A stretch of DNA of 10,000 nucleotides, from contig JAIWOG010000126.1 in the NCBI GenBank assembly GCA_020217035.1, positions 1 to 10,000 on the forward strand, read 5' to 3'. The position numbers were made by a program, and so were the translations under genes. The notes under the pieces are model-generated. The model had not been told where the DNA came from. It saw only the letters and a program-made list of their open reading frames with translations, and did not search any database. Source of the stretch: Magnetospirillum sp. GTDB lineage: Bacteria > Pseudomonadota > Alphaproteobacteria > Rhodospirillales > Magnetospirillaceae. Of this stretch, positions 1 through 6,437 are shown one piece after another; within the stretch, counting starts at the first letter, position 1; each line of letters starts with the position of its first letter.

Positions 1-1
1 C

Positions 2-2110
2 GTGGCCTATGGCCCGGAATTCGACTACGTGGTGGTGGAAGTGACCGCGGCCGCCGAGGACAGCCTGGCGCAAGTGGGCGAGCGTCTGGTGCTGGTCAAG
101 GACCGCGCCGAGCAAGTCGCCGCCGATGCCAAGGCGACGTTCACCGTGCTGCACACCATCAAGGGCGAGCAACTGGCCGGCACCATCTGCCAGCATCCGC
201 TGAAGAACCACGCGGACGCCAAGGGCGGCTACGACTTCGCCGTCCCGGCCTTGGCCGGCGACTTCGTCACCACCGACGCCGGCACCGGCTTCGTCCACAT
301 CGCGCCGGGCCATGGCGAGGACGACTTCCATCTGGGCCGCGCCAACAACATCACCGTGCCCGACACCGTGCAGCCCGACGGCACCTATTATCCGTCGGTG
401 GCCATCTTCGCCGGGCAAAGCGTGCTGGCCCAGGGCAAGAACGGCAAGTATTACAGCCCGGTCGCCAAGCCGGTGATCGAGGCGATGAAAGCCTGCGGCA
501 ATTTGCTGGCCAGCGGCAAGATCGAGCATTCCTACCCCCATTCCTGGCGGTCGAAAGCGCCGTTGATCTTCCGCACCACGCCGCAATGGTTTGTGTCCAT
601 GGAAAGCCACGGCCTGCGCACCAAGGCGCTGGCCGCCATCGAGGCGACGCGTTTCGTCCCCGCCCAGGGCAAGAACCGCATCGGCGCCATGATCGAGACC
701 CGCCCCGATTGGTGCCTGTCGCGCCAACGGGCCTGGGGTGTGCCGATCACCGTCTTCGTCGACAAGCGCGACGGCCAGCCGCTGCGCGACCCTGACGTCA
801 TGGCCCGCATCGTGAGCGCCTTCGAGAAAGAAGGCTCCGACGCCTGGTACACCAGTCCGGCCAGCCGTTTCCTGGGCAACGACCGCAATCCCGACGATTA
901 CGAACAGATCTTCGACGTGCTCGACGTGTGGTTCGATTCGGGGTCCACCCACGCCTTCGTGCTGGAAGACGGCGAATGGGGCGACACCATCTGGCCGGCC
1001 AGCCTGTATCTGGAAGGCTCCGACCAGCATCGCGGCTGGTTCCATTCGTCGCTGCTGGAATCCTGCGGCACCCGTGGCCGCGCACCTTACGAGGCGGTGC
1101 TGACCCACGGCTTCGTGCTGGACGAGGACGGCCGCAAGATGTCCAAGTCCCTGGGCAACGTGGTCTCGCCCCAGGACGTGGTGGGAACCCAAGGCGCCGA
1201 CATCCTGCGCCTGTGGGTGGTCGGTTCCGATTATTCCGACGATTTGCGCATCGGCCCGGAAATCCTGAAGACCCAGGTGGACGTCTATCGCCGCCTGCGC
1301 AACACGCTGCGTTACCTGCTGGGCGCCGTGGACGGCCTGAGCGAAGCGGAAAAGCTGCCGGTGGCGGAAATGCCGGAACTGGAACGCTGGGTGCTGCACC
1401 GCCTGACCGAGATCGATGCCGGCCTGCGTCAGGCCTGCGACGACTTCTCGTTCCACGGCTGGTTCAACGAATTGCACAATTTCTGCGCCGTCGACCTGTC
1501 GGCGTTCTATTTCGACATCAGGAAGGACGCGCTTTACTGCGACAGCGCCGACAGCCTGCGCCGCCGCGCGGCCCGCACGGTGATGGACATCCTGCTGGAT
1601 GCCCTTTGCAAGTGGCTGGCGCCGTTTGCCTGCTTCACCGCCGAGGAAGCCTGGCTGGCCCGTCATCCGTCGGAAGACGATTCGGTGCATCTGAAGACTT
1701 TTCCGGTGATCCCCGCTGAATGGCGGGACGAAGCCCTGGCGACCAAATGGGGCAAGGTGCGCGCGGTGCGCCGCGTCGTCACCGGCGCCCTGGAAGGCGA
1801 ACGCGTCGCCAAGCGCATCGGCTCCAGCCTGCAAGCCAGCCCGACGCTTTACGTCGATGCCGAGGCGGCCCAAGCCATCGACGGCCTGGACATGGCGGAA
1901 ATCTGCATCACCTCGGGCCTGTTGGTGGCGCAAGGCGCCGCCCCCGAAGGCGCCTTCGCCCTGGCCGACGTGCCCGGCATCTTCGTGGTGCCGGAGACCG
2001 CCCTTGGCGAGAAGTGCCAGCGCTGCTGGAAAGTGCTGCCGGAAGTCGGCGCCCACGCCCATGACGGTGTGTGCGGCCGCTGCTCCGACGCCGTGGCCAA
2101 GCAGGGCTGA
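2..2110 (+). CDS. ileS: Isoleucyl-tRNA synthetase, C-terminal three quarters (5' end outside window)
   Basis: Class I aminoacyl-tRNA synthetase that charges tRNA-Ile with isoleucine in the cytoplasm and edits misactivated valine. About 702 residues are present; the family is usually about 930-960, so the N-terminus with the HIGH signature lies upstream. The GTG at position 2 is read as an internal valine, not a start. Visible landmarks, numbered from position 2: the CP1 editing domain with TDAGTG (91-96) and APGHGEDDF (101-109); the catalytic-core segments WCLSRQRAWG and DVWFDSGS (from 308); the KMSKS ATP-binding loop (379-383, bases 1136-1150); a helical anticodon-binding domain; and a C-terminal zinc finger with C672, C675, C691 and C694. 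The zinc finger marks the bacterial type. The stop is 5 bases before lspA, so the two are probably cotranscribed. No frameshift is seen. Confidence 0.98.
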   Translation: MAYGPEFDYVVVEVTAAAEDSLAQVGERLVLVKDRAEQVAADAKATFTVLHTIKGEQLAGTICQHPLKNHADAKGGYDFAVPALAGDFVTTDAGTGFVHIAPGHGEDDFHLGRANNITVPDTVQPDGTYYPSVAIFAGQSVLAQGKNGKYYSPVAKPVIEAMKACGNLLASGKIEHSYPHSWRSKAPLIFRTTPQWFVSMESHGLRTKALAAIEATRFVPAQGKNRIGAMIETRPDWCLSRQRAWGVPITVFVDKRDGQPLRDPDVMARIVSAFEKEGSDAWYTSPASRFLGNDRNPDDYEQIFDVLDVWFDSGSTHAFVLEDGEWGDTIWPASLYLEGSDQHRGWFHSSLLESCGTRGRAPYEAVLTHGFVLDEDGRKMSKSLGNVVSPQDVVGTQGADILRLWVVGSDYSDDLRIGPEILKTQVDVYRRLRNTLRYLLGAVDGLSEAEKLPVAEMPELERWVLHRLTEIDAGLRQACDDFSFHGWFNELHNFCAVDLSAFYFDIRKDALYCDSADSLRRRAARTVMDILLDALCKWLAPFACFTAEEAWLARHPSEDDSVHLKTFPVIPAEWRDEALATKWGKVRAVRRVVTGALEGERVAKRIGSSLQASPTLYVDAEAAQAIDGLDMAEICITSGLLVAQGAAPEGAFALADVPGIFVVPETALGEKCQRCWKVLPEVGAHAHDGVCGRCSDAVAKQG

Positions 2111-2115
2111 CATCC

Positions 2116-2619
2116 ATGCGCAAATTGGCCCTGATCCTTGCCGCCCTCCTGGTCGTCCTGGACCAGTTGACCAAGTGGCTGGTCGTCGAGACGGTGATGC
2201 GGCCGCAAGGCGTGACCGAGACGCCGTTCTTCACGCCGACCACCATCGAGGTGACGCCGTTCTTCAACCTGGTGATGACCTGGAACCGCGGCGTGTCCTT
2301 CGGTATCTTCAACGACCATGGCGAATGGAACGCGCTGGCCCTGTCGGTGTTGTCGCTGGTCATCGTCGTGGTTTTGCTGGTGTGGATGAAGAAGGCCGAA
2401 GGCCGTCTGGTGCCGCTGGCCCTGGGGGCCATCATCGGCGGCGCCTTGGGCAACGTGGTGGACCGGGTGCGCTGGGGGGCGGTGGCCGACTTCCTGGACG
2501 TGCACGCCCTGGGCTGGCATTGGCCCGCCTTCAATTTGGCCGATTCGGCCATTACCATCGGCGCCATCCTGCTGGTGTTGGATTCCTTGTTAAGCCGCCC
2601 GAACTCGGATAAGAATTGA
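2116..2619 (+). CDS. lspA: Lipoprotein signal peptidase (signal peptidase II)
   Basis: Inner-membrane aspartyl peptidase that removes signal peptides from prolipoproteins after diacylglyceryl transfer to the lipobox cysteine. The 167-residue length is typical. Family motifs are all present: DQLTK with D16, NRGVSFG (N57), GGALGNVVDR (N113, D116, R117), VADF with D125, and FNLAD with N140 and D143. By family alignment D125 and D143 are the catalytic dyad. Hydrophobic segments lie at about 3-17, 72-90, 98-114 and 140-158, matching the four-helix topology. The ATG at 2116 was chosen because it begins directly with the first membrane helix and falls 5 bases after the ileS stop; an in-frame ATG at 2071 lies inside ileS. 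The ribosome binding site is weak, which suggests translational coupling to ileS. Confidence 0.97.
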   Translation: MRKLALILAALLVVLDQLTKWLVVETVMRPQGVTETPFFTPTTIEVTPFFNLVMTWNRGVSFGIFNDHGEWNALALSVLSLVIVVVLLVWMKKAEGRLVPLALGAIIGGALGNVVDRVRWGAVADFLDVHALGWHWPAFNLADSAITIGAILLVLDSLLSRPNSDKN

Positions 2620-2623
2620 GCCC

Positions 2624-3208
2624 ATGATGCGCATGACCTTCCATCCCCGTTCGCTTTGCGTCGCGGCCTTGCTGCTGGCGGCGCCCCTGGCCCTGTCCGG
2701 CTGCACCGAAGCCAAGCGGGCGCTTGGATATGACAAGTCGCCGCCCGACGAGTTCCAGGTGGTGTCTCGCGCCCCCTTGGCCTTGCCGCCCGACTTCACC
2801 CTGCGGCCGCCGACCCCGGGCGCCGAGCGCCCGCAGGAAGGCAACGTGCGCGAACAGGCCCGCCGCGTGCTGACCGGCAATCCTCGCGCCAACACCCCCA
2901 TTTCCACCCAGGGCCGCACCCAGGGCGACGTCGCCCTGTTGAAGAAGGCCGGGGCTGAACAGATCAACCCGGAAATCCGCATGCTGGTGAACAAGGAAAC
3001 CCAGCAACTGGCCGACGCCGACAAGTCGTTCACCGACAAGCTGGTGTTCTGGCGCAAGGCGGAAGGGGCCGGATACGGCGAACAACTGGATGCCGCCAAG
3101 GAAGCGCAGCGTCTGCGCGAAAACCAGGCATTGGGCAACACCTTGACCACCGGCGACACCCCGCGCATCGAACGCCGGCGCAAGGGCGTGCTGGAAGGCA
3201 TCTGGTAA
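2624..3208 (+). CDS. DUF3035-type lipoprotein downstream of lspA
   Basis: Predicted lipoprotein of 194 residues. The N-terminus has a basic start, a hydrophobic stretch (about 11-24) and the lipobox LSGC with C27 as the lipidated residue. Thr at +2, not Asp, is compatible with outer-membrane sorting if the usual Lol rule applies. The rest is hydrophilic and Pro/Gln/Arg-rich, with a conserved-looking VVSRAPLALPPDF segment (about 46-58) typical of the alphaproteobacterial DUF3035 family, whose function is unknown to me. It starts 4 bases after lspA, so the peptidase and a probable substrate are made from one transcript. ATGs at 2624, 2627 and 2633 are all possible starts; each keeps the signal sequence. 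Family assignment is by recognition of sequence and synteny, not by search. Confidence 0.85.
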   Translation: MMRMTFHPRSLCVAALLLAAPLALSGCTEAKRALGYDKSPPDEFQVVSRAPLALPPDFTLRPPTPGAERPQEGNVREQARRVLTGNPRANTPISTQGRTQGDVALLKKAGAEQINPEIRMLVNKETQQLADADKSFTDKLVFWRKAEGAGYGEQLDAAKEAQRLRENQALGNTLTTGDTPRIERRRKGVLEGIW

Positions 3209-3233
3209 CAAAATCAACATATTGCTGTTTACC

Positions 3234-3268
3234 AACCCCCGGGGGTCGTCCTCCGGGGGTTTTTGTTT
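3234..3268 (+). terminator. Rho-independent terminator of the ileS-lspA-DUF3035 unit
   Basis: The arm AACCCCCGG (3234-3242) pairs perfectly with CCGGGGGTT (3253-3261). Two further pairs (one G-U) can close the stem to 11 pairs around a six-base loop. A run of five T, then G, then three T follows at 3260-3268. It starts 25 bases after the DUF3035 stop codon and is oriented to end plus-strand transcription. Confidence 0.92.
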
Positions 3269-3373
3269 GCGGTCACTGGCCCAAATCTTGCTTTTCACCT
3301 TGGTGACAGCGGCCGCCATGCCCATCTGTCTTAAAAGCGACACACAACGAGGTTCCCCATAGCCCATACCCCG

Positions 3374-3380
3374 AAGGAGA
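3374..3380 (+). promoter_or_regulatory. Ribosome binding site of the small orphan gene
   Basis: AAGGAGA ends six bases before the ATG at 3387, close to ideal Shine-Dalgarno spacing. It fixes the start at 3387 and rules out the out-of-frame ATG at 3382. It is the main evidence that the short reading frame is translated. The rest of the 3269-3386 spacer shows no convincing -35/-10 pair. Confidence 0.7.
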
Positions 3381-3386
3381 AATGCC

Positions 3387-3653
3387 ATGCCCGTCACCGC
3401 CCTGGTCGTCGCCTGCGTCGGCCCCATGTGCGCCTATTCCGCGCCTGCCATCTCCTTCGACAACGTCGCCCAATGCGAACGCGCCGCCCCGGCCATCGCC
3501 GGGCTCAGCCGCGCTTCCATGACCGGGTCACTGTGGGAACCCTCGACGCGGGGCGAGCGCACCGCCTTTCAATGCATCGATTCCACCACCGGCAAGGTGT
3601 TGCTGAGCTTCGACAGCGACGAAGCCGCACATTACAAATTGATCAGGGATTGA
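3387..3653 (+). CDS. Small orphan protein with four cysteines
   Basis: An 88-residue protein I do not recognise. It has a short hydrophobic N-terminus (about 3-15) without a basic n-region, so export is uncertain. Four cysteines (C10, C15, C30, C63) are present, and the C-terminal part is polar and ends in KLIRD. The layout around C30 and C63 resembles many short alphaproteobacterial hypotheticals with one disulfide-like pair, but this is an impression. Support for it being real: a strong AAGGAGA ribosome binding site, a position between a terminator and a promoter candidate that leaves it as a single gene, and codon usage like its neighbours. No function is proposed. Confidence 0.65.
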   Translation: MPVTALVVACVGPMCAYSAPAISFDNVAQCERAAPAIAGLSRASMTGSLWEPSTRGERTAFQCIDSTTGKVLLSFDSDEAAHYKLIRD

Positions 3654-3660
3654 ACGCTGT

Positions 3661-3690
3661 CTTGCCGGTTCCTTGCCCGGGGCCTATATC
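3661..3690 (+). promoter_or_regulatory. Candidate sigma-70-type promoter for the M16 peptidase pair
   Basis: CTTGCC (3661-3666) and CTATAT (3684-3689) are separated by 17 bases. This fits the alphaproteobacterial housekeeping pattern CTTGAC-N17-CTATAT with one mismatch in the -35. Transcription would begin near 3697, about 27 bases before the ATG at 3724. A dyad at 3674-3699 overlaps the -10. The call is by eye only. Confidence 0.45.
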
Positions 3691-3699
3691 CCCAGGGCA
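3674..3699 (+). repeat. Inverted repeat overlapping the M16 promoter candidate
   Basis: TGCCC (3674-3678) pairs with GGGCA (3695-3699), and GGGG (3679-3682) pairs with CCCC (3690-3693). A single A (3694) is bulged, and the seven-base loop carries the CTATAT element. No T-tract follows, so it is not a standard terminator. It may be an operator, a hairpin in read-through RNA from the small gene, or chance in GC-rich DNA. Confidence 0.4.
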
Positions 3700-3723
3700 C
3701 GAAGCCAGCGAGACGGAGAATTC

Positions 3724-5073
3724 ATGCGCGGTTTGCGGGTTTGGGCGGCGTCGGCCGTCCTGTTCAGCGTCATCGCCCTGCCGGCCACGGCCCAGGTGTT
3801 CAACCCTGTCACCAAGACCCTGGATAACGGGCTGCAGGTGGTGGTGGTGGAAAACCACCGCGCCCCCATCGTCAGCCACATGGTGTGGTACAGGGTGGGC
3901 GCCGCCGACGAAAATCCTGGCAAGTCGGGAATCGCCCATTTCCTGGAACATCTGATGTTCAAGGGCACGTCCGAGGTGCCGCCGGGCGAGTTCTCGAAGA
4001 TCGTCGCCAAGAACGGCGGCCGCGACAACGCCTTCACCTCGTCCGACTACACCGCCTATTTCCAGAACATCGCCGCCGACCGCCTGGAACTGGTGATGAA
4101 GATGGAAGCCGACCGCATGCGCAATTTGACGCTGGCGGAATCGGACGTCACATCCGAGCTGGAAGTGGTCAAGGAAGAACGCCGGTCGCGCACCGACAAC
4201 GACCCCGCCGCGCTTTTGCATGAACGCCTGGAAGCCGCCCTTTACCTGAACCATCCCTATCGCCGCCCGATCATCGGCTGGCCGGACGAAATCGCCGGGC
4301 TGACCCGTGCCGACGCCCTGGCCTTCTACAAGCGCTGGTACGCCCCCAACAACGCCATCCTGGTGGTCGCCGGCGCCGTCGACCCGGCCAAGGTGATCGA
4401 CCTGGCCGAACGCTATTACGGCCCGCTGAAGCCCGAGGACATCCCCGCCCGCATCCGGGCCGAGGAACCGCCGCAAGTGGGGGCACGCCAGGTGACCTTG
4501 CGCGATTCCCGCGTCAAGCAACCCAGTTGGACCCGTCTTTACCAGGCGCCCAGTTATCATTCCGCCGCCGACAAGACCCAACCCTTGGCCCTGGACGTGC
4601 TGTCGGAAGTGCTGTCGGGCGGCGCCACCAGCCGGCTTTACAAATCCTTGGTGGTGGACCAGGGCCTGGCTGCCTCGGCCGGCGCCTCCTATGACGGCGG
4701 CGCCTTGGACGCCACCAGCTTCGCCTTTTACGCCAGTCCGCGCCCCGGCGTGGCCATGGAGAAGCTGCAAGCCGCCATGGAAGCCGAGATCGCCCGCATC
4801 AAAAAGGACGGCATCAGCGAGGACGAGGTGCGCCGCGCCAAGACCCGGCTGAAGGCCGAAGTGGTCTATGCCCGCGATTCGTTGCACACCGCCGCCCAGG
4901 TTCTGGGCCAGGCGCTGACCACCGGGCAGACCGTCGCCGACGTGGAAGACTGGCCCAACCGGATCAACGCCATCACCGCCCTACAGGTGAACGCCGCCGC
5001 CCGCGCCGTGCTGAACGACGATGCCTCGGTCACCGGCCTGCTGCTGCCCGCCGCCCAAGAGGTCCGCAAATGA
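3724..5073 (+). CDS. Periplasmic M16 metallopeptidase, catalytic subunit
   Basis: Zinc-dependent M16 (insulinase/processing-peptidase) family protein of 449 residues, the usual size for a bacterial M16B subunit. The signal peptide is residues 1-23 with an ATA-Q cleavage site, so it acts in the periplasm. The inverted zinc motif HFLEH gives H72, E75 and H76. The downstream acidic segment supplies E145 and E152; E152 lies 76 residues after H76, as in the mitochondrial processing peptidase beta subunit, and is the probable third ligand. The C-terminal M16 domain has the SRLYKSLV segment (303-310), but the Arg/Tyr substrate-binding positions are V310 and A317. The start at 3724 is chosen over an in-frame ATG at 3673 because GGAGAA (3715-3720) precedes it and the signal peptide begins there. 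It overlaps the next gene by four bases (ATGA). Substrates cannot be told from sequence. Confidence 0.93.
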   Translation: MRGLRVWAASAVLFSVIALPATAQVFNPVTKTLDNGLQVVVVENHRAPIVSHMVWYRVGAADENPGKSGIAHFLEHLMFKGTSEVPPGEFSKIVAKNGGRDNAFTSSDYTAYFQNIAADRLELVMKMEADRMRNLTLAESDVTSELEVVKEERRSRTDNDPAALLHERLEAALYLNHPYRRPIIGWPDEIAGLTRADALAFYKRWYAPNNAILVVAGAVDPAKVIDLAERYYGPLKPEDIPARIRAEEPPQVGARQVTLRDSRVKQPSWTRLYQAPSYHSAADKTQPLALDVLSEVLSGGATSRLYKSLVVDQGLAASAGASYDGGALDATSFAFYASPRPGVAMEKLQAAMEAEIARIKKDGISEDEVRRAKTRLKAEVVYARDSLHTAAQVLGQALTTGQTVADVEDWPNRINAITALQVNAAARAVLNDDASVTGLLLPAAQEVRK

Positions 5074-6371
5074 TCAAGAAGCTTGTCGTCGCTCTGCTGG
5101 TCCTGCTGCCGGTTCCCGCCCTGGCGGTGAACGTGGAAAAGGTGGTCAGCCCCGGCGGAATCGAGGCATGGCTGGTCCAGGACCACGCCAATCCCATCAT
5201 CGCCATGGAGGTGGCCTTCGCCGGCGGCGCCTCGGTCGAGGCCAAGCCGGGTCTGGCCAACATGATGGCCAGCCTGATGGACGAAGGCGCCGGCCCCTAT
5301 GATTCCCAGGCATTCCAGGGCCGGCTGGAAGATTTGTCCATCGGCCTGTCCTTCCGTGCCGGCCGCGACCAATTGGGCGGCTCGCTGAAGACACTGACCG
5401 AAAACCGCGACGCCGCCTTCGAGATGTTCCGTCTGGCGCTGACCCAGCCGCGCTTCGACAAGGAACCGGTGGAACGCATCCGCGCCCAAATCCTGGCCGG
5501 GCTGACCCGCGAGTTGCAGAACCCCAACGCGGTGGCGCAACGGGCGTGGAGCCAGGCAGCCTTTGGCGAGCATGCCTATGGCCGCCCCACCAGCGGCACC
5601 CTGGACAGCGTCAAGGCCATCAAAACCGCCGAGTTGAAAGCCCACGCCAGATCCTGGCTGTCGCGCCAGGACCTGATCGTCGGCGTGGTCGGCGACATCA
5701 CCCCCGAACAACTGGCGCCATTGCTGGACAAGACCTTCGGGGCGCTGCCCGCCGCCCATCCGCCGATCAAGGTGGCCGACATCCGGATCGCCACCGGCAA
5801 GGTTCTGGTGGAAAACCGCCCCATCCCGCAAAGCGTCGCGGTGTTCGGCCTGCCCGGCATCAAGCGCGACGACCCGGATTGGTACGCAGCCTATGTGATG
5901 AACTACATCCTGGGCGGCGGCGGCTTTTCCTCGCGCCTGACCGAGGAAGTGCGCGAAAAGCGCGGCCTGGCCTATTCGGTCTATTCCTACCTGATGCCGC
6001 TGGACCATGCCGGCATCGTCATCGGCGGCGTCGCCACCCAGAACGCCAAGATCAAGCAATCCCTTGACCTGATCGCCCAGGAACTGACCCGCATGGCGGA
6101 AACCGGCCCCGACCAGACCGAACTGGCCGACGCCAAGACCTATCTGACCGGCTCGTTCCCGCTGTCGCTCGACTCCACCACCGCCATCGCCGGCCTGCTG
6201 GTCAGCATGCAAGCCAACGACCTGGGCATCGATTATTTGGAAAAGCGCAATGCCCTGATCGAGGCCGTCAGCATCGATCAGGTGAAAGCTGCCGCCAAGC
6301 GCCTGCTGGACCCGCAAAAGCTGGTGGTGGTGGTGGTCGGCCAGCCGCAAGGGGTGACCGCCACGCATTGA
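5070..6371 (+). CDS. M16-family partner subunit lacking the zinc site
   Basis: M16-fold protein of 433 residues with a signal peptide (1-19, ALA-V site), so periplasmic. At the place of HxxEH it has N64, A67 and S68, so zinc binding and catalysis are lost. It keeps the C-terminal-domain pair R295 and Y302 (in VREKRGLAY), which is missing from the upstream subunit. In the Sphingomonas M16B heterodimer, as I recall it, zinc site and Arg/Tyr pair are likewise split between two subunits; by analogy this protein should complete the active site of its neighbour. The ATGA overlap with the upstream gene implies translational coupling and matched stoichiometry. Length and domain order are normal, so this is a specialised partner and not a decayed copy. 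Confidence 0.92.
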   Translation: MIKKLVVALLVLLPVPALAVNVEKVVSPGGIEAWLVQDHANPIIAMEVAFAGGASVEAKPGLANMMASLMDEGAGPYDSQAFQGRLEDLSIGLSFRAGRDQLGGSLKTLTENRDAAFEMFRLALTQPRFDKEPVERIRAQILAGLTRELQNPNAVAQRAWSQAAFGEHAYGRPTSGTLDSVKAIKTAELKAHARSWLSRQDLIVGVVGDITPEQLAPLLDKTFGALPAAHPPIKVADIRIATGKVLVENRPIPQSVAVFGLPGIKRDDPDWYAAYVMNYILGGGGFSSRLTEEVREKRGLAYSVYSYLMPLDHAGIVIGGVATQNAKIKQSLDLIAQELTRMAETGPDQTELADAKTYLTGSFPLSLDSTTAIAGLLVSMQANDLGIDYLEKRNALIEAVSIDQVKAAAKRLLDPQKLVVVVVGQPQGVTATH

Positions 6372-6375
6372 CCAG

Positions 6376-6404
6376 CTTGCCACCCAAGCCAAAAAGAATA
6401 TATC
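6376..6404 (+). promoter_or_regulatory. Candidate promoter for the diguanylate cyclase gene
   Basis: CTTGCC (6376-6381) and an A-rich spacer precede TATATC (6399-6404), similar to the candidate upstream of the M16 pair. A start of transcription near 6411 would put the TTG at 6411 at the very 5' end of the message and so favours the ATG at 6438 as start codon. The AT-rich stretch 6390-6410 stands out from its surroundings. No terminator is seen between the M16 pair and this gene, so read-through is also possible. Confidence 0.4.
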
Positions 6405-6437
6405 CTTTAGTTGGAGGGATGGGACAAGGCCAAGCTT

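Noticed and set aside
928..1719. Open frame overlapping ileS in another plus-strand frame
   Set aside because: Arg/Pro/Gly-rich shadow of the ileS frame, which is clearly the coding one.
3295..3306. Perfect 12-base palindrome of TCACC and GGTGA arms upstream of the orphan gene
   Set aside because: Five-base arms with a two-base centre are expected several times in 10 kb by chance, and no promoter element adjoins it.
3643..4887. Long open frame on the minus strand opposite the first M16 gene
   Set aside because: Glycine- and histidine-rich composition typical of the antisense of GC-rich genes; the plus strand encodes a complete M16 protein with its zinc motif.
5070..6371. Second M16 gene as a pseudogene because the zinc motif is missing
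   Set aside because: The frame is intact, the signal peptide and R295/Y302 are kept, and zinc-less partners are normal in M16 pairs.
6411..6437. TTG at 6411 as the cyclase start codon
   Set aside because: It overlaps the only strong purine-rich stretch, sits at the predicted transcript start, and the membrane helix begins properly from the ATG at 6438.
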